DNA from: Diphasiastrum complanatum
Lineage: Eukaryota > Streptophyta > Lycopodiopsida > Lycopodiales > Lycopodiaceae
Length of the DNA stretch: 64,000 bases
Direction of reading: 5' to 3'
NCBI GenBank assembly: GCA_029204225.1
Contig: CM055113.1
Location: 22,825,605-22,889,604 of the forward strand
Part shown: in pieces, positions 10,780 through 21,193 of the stretch
Layout of the letters: the number at the start of each line of letters is the position of its first letter
Position numbering within the stretch: position 1 is the stretch's first letter
Translations under genes and position numbers: made by a program
The notes under the pieces: model-generated
Seen by the model: the letters and a program-made list of their open reading frames with translations, nothing else
The model's database searches: none
Told to the model about the DNA's origin: nothing

Positions 10780-13700
10780 TTACAGATCTATGTTGAGATC
10801 AATATCTTTCATGTTCTTAAATGAGGACAAAATGCGATCAGGATTGAAATTTTCACTTACCGATAAACTTTCCATTTGGCGATGCATAGACTGGCGATGG
10901 TTTGATAGGTTAACATTTGCTTGCCGGTGCCTTTCCTGTTGATAAGCTCTTCCCTCAAGTAAATTTCTTACTCTATCAGTTTCGGCCTGAATTTTCTGCA
11001 GTATTTGCATTCTTTGCAAAGCCTGGCAAACAGAAAAGCCATTCAATTGGCCAACATCAGCGTTTATTAAAATCAACCGTTCAGCTTCAGAAAAAAATGT
11101 CTACTACCCACAAGAAGCGACATTTTTAGCACATGTTACAGCCATTAAAAGAACTGGATAGTTTAGAAAGAACGATTCACGTTCATTAACCATCACATTC
11201 TGCAAACTTGAACTGAGGTAAACTCCAGGTTTGCAACTATTTCAGAACCACAGAAAAACCTTCACTCTCTTCATGCTTTCAGCTCTAGAATGTTTATCCT
11301 CAAATTCAAGCTGGCGTTCCACTACTCTTCGTGCATTCTCTAGCTGCTTTTTCATGATAAAGTTTTGTAGGAGCAAGTCTGCCTCATGAGCTTTTGCCGT
11401 GAGTTCCTGAAAGAAAATTGGTTCTATCATGCTCCTTATTAACTGAAAATAAAAACTTGTGACACTAATTGACAATAATTCTCAATCCTCAGACATCAAC
11501 ATAATAGCTAAAAGACATCTTTAACTTGTTACGAAGAAAGAGAGATTATAAAATTGACAACGTCCACCTTTCAAGGATGAAAAGGCTAGCTGCTTCACAG
11601 CCTGAAAATTAGTCATGTGATACTACTAGACAAAACTAACTCTTTCCTGTAGTTTGTCAGTGATTGTTGAGGCTTCTGTAGACTTTGTTACAGTTTCATG
11701 TACAGGAAAAGAAGAAAACCTGCACTTTTTGATCTCGTTCGGCCTGGGCTTCTCGTATAACATCTTGCCGTTGCTTTTCCTTTATTTCCTCTTTTTGTTT
11801 CTTATCTGCTTCAGCTTGCTTCTGCCTTTCCTCTTGCATCTTGATTTTGCTTCTTAGTTCCTGTGCAACGCAAGATAACAACCATGCCCAAAAGGATTCA
11901 TTGGTGAACTTGGCTGGTTCAGTGTCTTCCATAAATTTACAACTATCTCAAGTCAAAACAATTTGAGCCAGTTATATGCATCTAAAACTACAACGGAGTT
12001 AGTACGCTAGGTTTTGGCTTTATATATGGGTGTGTCCCTGGCCAAGGAATAAAACTCCAGACCTTGAGGTGGGAAAAGATGCCAAACAATATGCCATATT
12101 TCAGGGCTAGATGGAAAATAAGTTGATGAACTTTAAACACTTTTGTGAGACACCATAGATAAGCCACCAACAATTCTAGCATACAGCTATAAAACCCCCT
12201 TCTTTTGATACATTGGCACTTAGGGGTCCTATTTCCACACACAAGTCCGAAGAATAGCTCTTGCCTCCGTTGCATCATGCATAGGCGCAAACTCATTCAG
12301 AAGTGCTTCTTGAACTTACCCCAAGTGCCACAGTTCCCATTCTTTTCCTAGTTCTCAGATGTTTCAGCGTTTACCATACCGCATTGGAGATTTTTCTGGA
12401 CACGCAGATCTTTACATTATTCCCATGGAGCGTTATGATCTTATCCCTGGTGCTGATTGGTTTGCATCTCTTGGAGCCGTTACACTGGACTTGACACAGC
12501 AGACATTGACATTTGTACTTGATGCAGTTACACACTCACTCTTTGGCATTGATTCTCAGGGAGACTTCCAGTTGGTTACCGGGAAGCAGTTTATGCGTAG
12601 CCTGCCAAAGGCTGACGATGCAGGTCTTCTTTCCATTCAGAGTACATCAGTTGCTGCTTCACTTTCACCATCCGTGGGTCCTCTTCCTCGGGTTGATGCT
12701 GCTTCGGATTTACAGGTTGTTGCCGTGTGCCTTGCGCCTATATGCCTTGATTCACAGATATCGTATTCAGTGGTCATTCCTAGTTTCATTGATATAGAGA
12801 CCGTATACCTTGGTGGTATTTCTACTATTGCTTTTGCGCATACTTCATATTGCCCTCCTGGTTCGGTGGTTGGTGCAGTATCTTCTCCATTGGTCTCTAT
12901 ATCTCCATCTCTTGAGTCTGTTATGGCCGATGTTCCTGCTGATTTCTATGGGGTTCTTCATGGGTCCACGTTTGATGGTTCCCTCGCTATTGGTGATCAG
13001 GTTGTATCTTCTTTCACTTTACTCCATGGATCTCTGCTTGAGGTTTGTGATCTGCCTCATGATATTTCTACGGTTCCTGACATGATTCATGCGCCTTTGG
13101 CCCTTACTGTTACACATTTTTCATCCGAGGATATTTGCCAGATGGTCACTAATACTTATCTAGGGTATTTATATGCTGGGATCTTTCTAGATGAGTACAC
13201 AGACATCCTTCCGTCTCCTGGTGTTTCTACATATAGGTTTGTTGCAGTCCATGCCGATGGTATACACTTTTGGGTTCATGCGACTGATTCCTTTTTACCT
13301 CTTGATATTTGGCATTCCTGGTTATTACGTATCGCTTGGATTTCATTTGGACTTATTGCTTACACTACTGCTTCATTTTCAACTATGGATATATGGCATT
13401 CCTGGTTATTACATATAGCTTGGTTTTCATTTGGACCTGTTGATTGGTGCTGGTTTTTTCATATTATTGATCGCCTATGGTGCGGATATCTCTATGATTA
13501 TGCATGTGGCTCTCTATCTGTTCCTTGGATTTTTGCTCATTGTCAGGCTTGGCATATCTATCATTTCAGGTTGCTCCATATCGCTTGGTCTCCGATGCTA
13601 AGTTGCCACTTTGTTCTGGTGTTTCGAGACCATCAGGGTACCTTGAGAGAATTCCTTCTCCTCTCTTGGATAGTTTTTGGGGATGTTGCCGCCATATACT

Positions 13701-16700
13701 TCAGTGTTGCTCATATGTGCTTTGATACTCATTCCCAGCTACACGTGGATATTGCTCTGATGCTTGCTACTGATGTTGCGGAACCTATTCCTTGTTCCAG
13801 TGCAATTATTCTATTCCTCACTTGTGCGCCTGGTGTGTACTTTGGGATTACACTTGCGGCCAGTTCCGATGGGTCATCCGATTCTCCATCCGTTTTTGGT
13901 GTATCCTATGATGGATTGGCATGTCCATATGAGGCCATTCTGGATGAGTTTTTCAGCTACAGTTTGTCAGTTGGGGCCTCTACTATTTCTAGATTTGTTG
14001 CTACTATTTTCATGCATCATGTCTTTTTAGATAATGCATTGATTTCTTGGACCTTCTGGAGCTTTTGGCATGCTACTCTTCTCGTGATATGGGCCTTGAG
14101 GGTACCGTATGCCATTGCTACTTCTCATTCATGGGCCCTATGGATACCTTGGGCTTTTGACCATGTTGGTGCATATTTCTCCATTTTAAGCTCTCCTTTG
14201 TCAGGATGATCTCCTTGGTGCTAGTCTTCCGATGTTGCTATCTTTTCTTGGGGCACCTTGCACATATGCTTGATGGTTACGTGTATCATGCGGCTATTCG
14301 CGATGAGTGTCCATCTCTTTTCCAGTTTCCTTATTGGCTTCCTGTGGCTAATGCAGTTCTACCTTCTCGGGCTTTTTTTGGATACCTTGATGCTCGAGAG
14401 CTTATTACCCGGGCCAGTTCTCATTTACAGCATGTTCAGCAGCGTTATCAGACCTCAGTTGATCGTCACCGCCGCCATGTTGAGTTTCAGCTTGGAGATA
14501 TGGTTTATCTATGCCTACGGTTTGCACGTCATCATTTTGTCCAGGGCCATGCTTCTACTGAGAAGCTTGCACCACGTTATTATGAGCCTTATCGCATTTT
14601 GGAGGTTCTTAGTCCAGTTACATATCGCTTACAGCTTCCTACTTCCACACGCGCCTGTGATGTATTCCATGTCAGTTTATTATGTGCTGCTATTGAGGAT
14701 GACACTCCTTGTGATGCTGAGTTTCCTACTGCTCCAGAGTTATTTCCATTTTTACCTGCTGCTATATTCGTCTATACCATAGTCGACGCCGCCCGCAGAT
14801 TCAGTTTTTGGTCCAGTGGGATGGCCGTCCTATTGAGGAGGCCATATGGGAGCCTATTGATGTCTTTATCATACACCATCACTTGCGGATCAGGCTCATG
14901 CTCTTGCTGCACTTGTTGATTCCTCTCATCAGATGTTGTTCTAGCTGTTGATGCATTAAGTCTTGCTTATGTGATGCTTTCATAGCTTAGCTTTAGATCA
15001 GCTGTGGCTTTATTCGTAACTGTGTGAGTAGTGTTAGGGGAGGTAGAGTTAGACAAAAAGTAGAAAACTAACTAAAAGTAGCATCTATGCATAGTTAGGA
15101 ACCTATCCAGTAGTGAACTAACCCTTGTTGACAGGCGGGAGGGCTATACTACGCAAGAGCTTCGACCCTACAAGGAGGACGTGTATGCACTACTCCATGA
15201 TGACGCCTTGATGTTTGCAGGTGAATTTCAAGTTCCAATTTCAAGCTTTGAATTAGCCCTTGAGCCTTGAGGGCCGAGGCTTGGGCCACCCTTGCAAGTT
15301 GGAAGTTTGAACTTTGAGCTTCATCCCATGTTCTATGTTCTAGCTTTAGAATTGAAACTTGTGATTTTAAACTTGTAAGATGTGAATTGTAACCCTTCGC
15401 CAATCCTTGCGTGCAGGACCTACCACTGTTGCACGTCGCAGGACAAGGGGAGAGGCTTCCAGTTCTCGAGCCCTCCAGGACGAGGAGCCACTAGAAGATG
15501 AAGACGACTTAGAGACCTCAGAAGATGAAGACAACAACGAGGATTCCTCAGAGGATGAGAGTGATCCATCTGATGATGCTAATAGCATTGATGCTCCTGA
15601 GCCTGCACGTGCGAGCGGGTCACAGCTTCCACGAGTGACTAGGAGGAGGTATTAGGCTTTAGTTTGCCTTGGTCAAGGTCCCAGGACTTAGGAGACTGGC
15701 CCATTTGCATTTAGTATTTAGTATTTTGGTTAGTTTATAGAAATTAGGAGTTGAATTTGAAGTTTTAGATTATAAACTTGAGACTAGTTACTAGCAGATA
15801 GTAGTTTGTTATCATGTGTACAACGTTATTACCATTTGGCATTTATGGATGAGTTATGAGTTAAAACTACATATATGATTCAAGACTCAGGTAACAAGTT
15901 TACATTTTGGTAATGTTCAAATGTGGAATAATTCAATTATCAATGTCGACTGTCGAATGGGATTTGTACTCACAGTATCTCATATATAGAAGTTAGTAAT
16001 TACTACTTAGTACTGTTACTTGTAAACTATTAGAAGTTAGTACTATAATCTATTACTTGTTAATAATTAAAAGTTACACAATGCACATTGTATACATTGT
16101 CATTTTCGTGAAATTCGAATCATTGAATCTTTGCTAATTAACAACCTGGAGAAGCCGATTCTTTCCCAATTCAAACACAGTTTGAAAGGCGATTCGAAAG
16201 GTACCATAAAACATTGCTTGTGACAATCAATCACACCAATAGATCATGAGTCTAGACTCTTTTTACTTTTCTAGAGTCTAGAATTTCCCGCAACTTTTTT
16301 TTCAAAAACTACGGCTACTAATTTGGAATTTTCAAGGGTTCTTCTTGACATTGTAGAGGCTTTTTCACACTTTTAGGCTTTTCAACATTTCTTCTTTGAG
16401 AAAAAAAGAAACTCAAGATTTTATTCAACAATTCAAAATCTCAATTCAAAATGCTGAATATTGTTAATCAAATCACAATTCATATGTGATTTGAATTTAG
16501 TCAATTTGAGTTGGTTTGGAGCCATGGTAGCCCATAAGTTCAAGCTCAGTTCCCAAGTGGGAAGATCAGACATAGGAGTTTGCCATCTAGGAACATAATT
16601 GCAAACACATAGTGGAAAGCACCATAAATAGATGAGCAGACTGGAAGATATGATTCATGGATATCTTAATGTAGTGTAGACAATCTGGGTAGAGTATCTA

Positions 16701-19700
16701 CCTGACCAGAGGTTGCTTATGATATGTGTCCTAAAATGTGCTCAATCAAGTTGAACTATGGTTGAGGCCAAATAACCCAACAACCATGACGATCTTATAC
16801 ATGATACCTAGTACTGCAAAGTATTGGCAGCATCTCTCCAAGGTTTCAATGAAGCCGAGCTATACACGAGAAGTAGGAGATACAGTCTACATGGGGGTAC
16901 CTTCAAAGACGAAGTTGCTATTGATAGAGAAGTACAACAAGATTGTGGCCCGTGGTATATCGTAAGAGTGTGACTGCATGCTACTGTTAAGACAGCACAT
17001 CATCGTGAAGCACTACCGCCAAGTGAAAGGTTATTGGTGAGAACAGATACTTCAAAATAAGAACTATGTGAACTCTGCAAAAAGGCTGCTCAATTTAAAT
17101 CTATTGATACAAAAACTCATTCTTTACATTGTAGCTGGCCCTTGAAATGAAGATGCTAAAGACTTCTTTTATGTGTTTTCTTAGCAAAACAACCCACCTC
17201 CTGTCTTTGCTCATACTCATGTGCCCTCTTTTGCATGATATTATGAAAATTTCCAACAGCTGCTGCATGCCGTTTTTCGGCATGCTTGCGTGCCTCTGCA
17301 TTTTGTTGTGCTCTTTCCTTGTTTTGCTGCTCCATAAACCTTTGTCTTTCTAAATCCTTTTGATGCATCTCTTCCTGCTTCCTTCTCAGGCTCTACATAA
17401 TCATGAACAATGTTGCTTGTTGATAAACAGGACCTTAGAAATTGAGACATTCAACTTTTCTCATTTTTTAAACAGTATCATGTGACAGGGCAGGGCCACA
17501 TTGCAAAACTGCAACTTTTGCATCCTAAATTGACCCTGGCCTGAGATGATTGATACTTTGTTTCACTACAAGGGTGTGCCTAGAATGTACCATTTTATTC
17601 CTTATCACCTCCGAGTCTTGAATGTTCTAGCTTACTTAAGCTTCTTCAGTAAACAAGGTTACTGAAGCAGCGCAAAAGGAGGTGAGGTGACTTAGTTACA
17701 CTAAATACATTGTATTACAAACTGTAGCAACCTGATCAGCTTTACAGACCAAAGATCATTAGATTGAATTGTTAAAAAAACGTCAATCACCACCTCTTGT
17801 TGGATTTCTTGCATCCTCTCCAGTTGTTTTCGAAACTCCTCTTGTTTTTGCAGCCTTTCCTGTTCTCTTCGAACTGCCTCACGTTGCAACTGCCTCTAAT
17901 TTCCACAACTCAACTCAAGCACGATGAAGATAACTTAGAAGCTTATAGAATAATAATAATATAGGTGTTGTCATAAAAAAATGAACCTATCATAGACTGA
18001 AAAGCAGTCAATAAGAGGAGAACTAGAAAAGAAGAGGGACTTGTCAGCATGTTTACAGATTGCTCTTGCTCTGCCTGCATGAGTTGCTGTTCCCGTAGGT
18101 ACCTTTCTGCCGCCATTTGCTTGCTCTTCTTATCCAATTCTTCTTCCTGAATGCAGGCTATGATTTAATCTGTGACAGCTATGATGAAAAAATGAAAGAC
18201 TACCAGTTATTAGCTCCTGCTCATGTAATATGTCATTATTTTGCTGTTTTAGCTCGTTCAGCACATTCTAAATTGGATTCAGAATTTCAGATCTAGGCTA
18301 AATCAAGAATAATTAAACGAAACACATTATTACAGTAATCATTACAGAAACTTGATAGCTTTTTTACCTCTTTTAACTTCTGCAGTTCCCTGTGTCTCAA
18401 CTCTTGTTGCCATTCTTTTTCCTTCCTAATCTTCTCTTGCCTCTGATCAGAATATCATTCACTTCCAAAGACTCAGCTTGGCAAGCTCTATTTAAACATG
18501 CACTTCATTTCAAGCCTGACACTTCTACACTCACTCCCTACTAGTAGTAGCTCACAAAATAGTTGAAAGTACTAACAGTAAAGGTGGTCCTGGATGATGT
18601 TTTATGATTCAGTAGCAGTAAATGATATTCTGAAAATGTCTTCTTTTCCTTTAAAAGGACATGGCATGAATACCTTCTTTTCTTCCAGTTTGCGTTCAGC
18701 TTCCACCCTCGCTCGGTTATCTTTGCTCATTTTCTATAGAGATAAAACAGCCTTGTTTCAAATAATCATCCCCAGGTAGCATTGTCTTATCAAGGTTTAC
18801 TGTAAATGATTTAGAAGGCAAATAACAGTCTATTTCAAGACTAGTCTACCTGTCTCTGAGCTTCATACTTTGCCATCTGTTCCAACTCCCTTTGTTGTCT
18901 TCTGCGTAGAACTTCAAGCCTATTTCTGTCCTGTGTAGTAACTTGACACGATGAATTTTTGCAAATCATGGTGAGTTTCTCTATGGAACTCAAAATTGCT
19001 ATACCAGAAGTACTGGTTTCTAGACTCTTAGATTCACCTCTAAATATTCTTCCAATGGCGTTCTTACTTACAAGCATGAAAGTAGCCTCAAGCTTCCTGT
19101 CAGTCAAAGCATACTTGACAAAATAACGAAATAGTTTCTTTCGACCTTGTCAAGCAAATCGTTGTCTCCCATATATTTTTTATGGCCAGCTGCATATGCT
19201 GCACGTTTTGCTGCCAGTTTATCTTCCATCTCCTTTTTTATTATGCAAGATCTCTCTTCTTTAAGCCTCCGCAGCTTCTCTAAACGAACAAACAAGCACA
19301 AACGTCCCAATTGAGTCAAGTTAGAAATTGCATCATTGTGCTTGGGATGTGAACGCTCTTAGCCACATGGATAGTTTGACGTGCTCATCAGTGCCTGACC
19401 TGAAGACGTAGGTAATCCAAGGCACTTTAGCATTGCGTATTTCTCTCATTTTTTTATCTAAATTGACAAAATACCTATCAAGCTAGAGTAGGTTTGACAA
19501 GATCAAAGAAACCAGATAAACGCTACTTGATTGGATCTTTGAGTATGTATCTGCTGAGTATCCCTTAGCCCTTCGTTGCAGCAAAACTCATGTCTTTTAA
19601 AAGATTAAACTTTGCAAAACTTTCTGCTGCCAAATATTAAGCAAATCTCATAGATGGTTGTAAAATCAACATAAGATATAGGGGACATCAAGAAGAATGT

Positions 19701-21193
19701 GAATAGCTTTGGATTGTAAATAGTTTCTTATATAAGAAATACTCTTGCATTGTGCTAACAAATAAAGGCCAATACGAATCATATATGGACGCAGGTCCGT
19801 ACCTACACTCGCATGCATGTAATATAGGTTTATGTTCAGTGTATAGGCTGTGTACCAGCAAACCAAACCAGACTAATGCTTAAAGAAACTAAGCTTATTA
19901 AAACCCTAGAAAACTACAGATGCATAGGTAAAGCACAACACCACCACCTAAACATTCAAATTTGAACTAAAACATGCTAATCTGCAAGAGGCAAAACATA
20001 AGCAGCTAGAAAATTATCAGGTATAGGTCAGATGTATTTCAAGGAGCCATATCATTTTGGGACTACAGATATGGCATACTTCAAATACTCGTATAGCATG
20101 CAGACATTGGTGGCAACATCAACTACTAACATCCAACATTAAGGCTCGCAAAATATCCCCTGAAGGCATAATGCATGTATGAGTGGAAGCGATTACAAGC
20201 TCATAAGAAGGACGTTTGGGCTTTTTTACCTTTCCTTTGAACCTCGTGATGCTCAAATTTAAGCTGCTGAAGCTCCTTCATCAGACCTCTTTCTGTATAG
20301 GCATCTGGAGGCCTGTGCAGCAAAAAGAAGTTCGTCATGCATCATGACAGCAGAGTTGACTCAGACTAATATTTTGAGATTGAAAATGGAAAAGATCACT
20401 GCAAAACCATAGCAATACAAAAGGATCTAAGTCGCAGATACCTAAAAACAACCTCAGATGGGTCAATTCCCAGGTGAAGGCACGCCTGCAGAGATCTTGG
20501 GCTTGAAAGCTTCATATCAGGATCTGTAGTCAAAATTTTAGATATGATGACAAAGAGTGCTATCCATAGCCCTAATTACTAGTTCAACGCAGAGAGAGGG
20601 AGGGGAAAGGAGTCTTTTCTGGAAAAATAGTCGAGTAAAAGATTGAACAATCTCAAAACCTTATATGGCAACTTTAATTCTTGCACTAGGTTTATCAAGA
20701 GAACGCTTTCCTCATGTCTGCAAGTTCTATTTAGTTATAATCATGTGAACCTGGTAATGGGCGATGCACAATGCCAAACATTACCAGTTGCCTCTTCGAG
20801 GTCATCAAGTGCAAACATCTTCTTATTTCTGTCTCGCGGGGTTCTGTACTTCTTGGCATCGCCAGCATCCTTTCATTGAAGGCATAAAATTGATTTAGCT
20901 AAAACTTATCAAACCACAAAACAGCAAGCGACTTATTTATTAGAGAGGAGATTGGAAGGTGGAAGGGAACGAAATTGTGGAAGCCAAAGGCCATTCGTTA
21001 TCTTACACCTAGTGGTTGGTAGCTTAACAGCATCTGAAGGAGCAAAAAGCACCGATGACGAACCAAATATGCATCTGGACTGGAATTTATGGAAAGAACA
21101 TAATATCACGGATTCTACCTTACAAGCCTTGAGCATGCGCTGTGTCCAAATATCCGGATGCGTTGGAGAGTCATGTGAGCCACTACCTTGCAT
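10780..21193 (-). CDS. DUF4659/CCDC177-like coiled-coil protein, 15 coding exons
   Basis: Exons in coding order: 21193-21119, 20869-20785, 20523-20442, 20312-20230, 19279-19146, 18930-18850, 18733-18674, 18442-18368, 18267-18204, 18142-18057, 17895-17794, 17392-17198, 11860-11720, 11406-11260, 11022-10780. Together they give 1653 nt, 550 aa plus stop, in frame throughout with GT-AG ends. The N-terminus (DIWTQRMLKACKDAGDAKKY) leads to a conserved-looking block LSSPRSLQACLHLGIDPSEV at residues ~57-76. The rest is almost all charged helix rich in E, K, R and Q, for example EQERLQKQEEFRKQLERM, and ends NMKDIDLNIDL. The SPRSL.AC...G..P.E block followed by long coiled coil and this length fit the DUF4659/CCDC177 family as I know it; a flagellar or axonemal role is inference. 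Weak points: exon 10 needs a tandem acceptor (18142 rather than 18146), exon 2 has a poor acceptor tract, and the exon 5 donor is GTCGAA. The start is the first ATG in the first coding exon; an upstream 5' UTR exon near 22.2-22.45 kb is possible. Confidence 0.8.
12359..14209 (+). CDS. 616-codon ORF: gypsy protease fused to unknown region
   Basis: The first ~90 residues resemble the second half of a chromovirus aspartic protease: RIGDFSGHADLYIIPMERYD and LIPGADWFASLGAVTLDL, the usual hydrophobic-GxDW flap. The following ~520 residues carry none of the expected RT, RNase H or integrase motifs. They are hydrophobic and aromatic-rich, with repeats of IWHSWLL(R/H)IAW near residues 315-360 and a looser copy AWHIYHFRLLHIAW near 405. 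The strand is T-rich and A-poor, which lowers stop frequency, yet 616 open codons is still far more than expected by chance. It overlaps the next ORF by 4 nt. A replaced or captured pol middle is one reading; a composition-driven open frame in degenerate sequence is the alternative. Confidence 0.5.
   Translation: MFQRLPYRIGDFSGHADLYIIPMERYDLIPGADWFASLGAVTLDLTQQTLTFVLDAVTHSLFGIDSQGDFQLVTGKQFMRSLPKADDAGLLSIQSTSVAASLSPSVGPLPRVDAASDLQVVAVCLAPICLDSQISYSVVIPSFIDIETVYLGGISTIAFAHTSYCPPGSVVGAVSSPLVSISPSLESVMADVPADFYGVLHGSTFDGSLAIGDQVVSSFTLLHGSLLEVCDLPHDISTVPDMIHAPLALTVTHFSSEDICQMVTNTYLGYLYAGIFLDEYTDILPSPGVSTYRFVAVHADGIHFWVHATDSFLPLDIWHSWLLRIAWISFGLIAYTTASFSTMDIWHSWLLHIAWFSFGPVDWCWFFHIIDRLWCGYLYDYACGSLSVPWIFAHCQAWHIYHFRLLHIAWSPMLSCHFVLVFRDHQGTLREFLLLSWIVFGDVAAIYFSVAHMCFDTHSQLHVDIALMLATDVAEPIPCSSAIILFLTCAPGVYFGITLAASSDGSSDSPSVFGVSYDGLACPYEAILDEFFSYSLSVGASTISRFVATIFMHHVFLDNALISWTFWSFWHATLLVIWALRVPYAIATSHSWALWIPWAFDHVGAYFSILSSPLSG
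14206..14960 (+). pseudogene. Chromovirus integrase C-terminus and chromodomain
   Basis: From about 14390: HLQHVQQRYQTSVDRHRRH, the linker FQLGDMVYL, then KLAPRYYEPYRILEVLSP and VFHVSLL. This is the GPY/F-type integrase C-terminus. Shifting frame at about 14790, FLVQWDGRPIEEAIWEP is a chromodomain. The frameshift and the missing N-terminal integrase core make it non-functional. It lies directly downstream of the 616-codon ORF. Confidence 0.8.
15031..15172 (+). repeat. Sequence matching the end of the large element's LTR
   Basis: The stretch from GGGGAGGTAGAGTTAGAC to CTTCGACCCTACA matches, by eye, the terminal ~130 bp of the LTRs at 44863 and 57074 read on minus. Shared blocks are AACTAAAAGTAGCATCTATG, CATAGTTAGG, TGTTGACAGGCGG and GGGCTATACTAC. 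No primer site follows, so it is either a 3' LTR tail or a related host sequence (see the overlapping exon-like entry). Confidence 0.65.
15135..15654 (+). pseudogene. Exon-like pair encoding an acidic protein end; possible gene fragment
   Basis: A candidate acceptor TTGTTGACAG is followed by an open segment to about 15221 (REGYTTQELRPYKEDVYALL then HDDALMFAG) and a donor G|GTGAAT. After a ~196-bp T-rich gap with acceptor CTTGCGTGCAG, a second open segment runs from 15418 to the stop at 15654. In phase, the joined product continues GPTTVARRRTRGEASSSR into a strongly acidic D/E/S stretch and ends PRVTRRRY. Splicing is inferred from sites only, and I do not recognise the family. It sits in plus orientation inside the intron of the minus-strand gene and could be a captured gene piece, an element ORF, or coincidence. 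Confidence 0.35.
15660..17197. other. Remainder of intron 12, no supported feature
   Basis: AT-rich sequence. One 75-codon open frame at 16738-16965 (plus) has protein-like composition but no motif I recognise. It could be a worn transposon piece. Confidence 0.5.

Larger units (their letters stand above)
12303..14960 (+). mobile_element. Chromodomain Ty3/gypsy fragment, antisense in intron 12
   Basis: The fragment runs from gypsy protease sequence (about 12.36 kb) to the integrase end and chromodomain (about 14.9 kb), on the strand opposite to the host gene and inside its 5.3-kb intron between the exons at 17198 and 11860. No reverse transcriptase or RNase H motif is visible in between. No matching LTR pair was found; a possible 3' LTR tail ends near 15172. 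It probably accounts for much of the enlargement of this intron. Confidence 0.75.
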
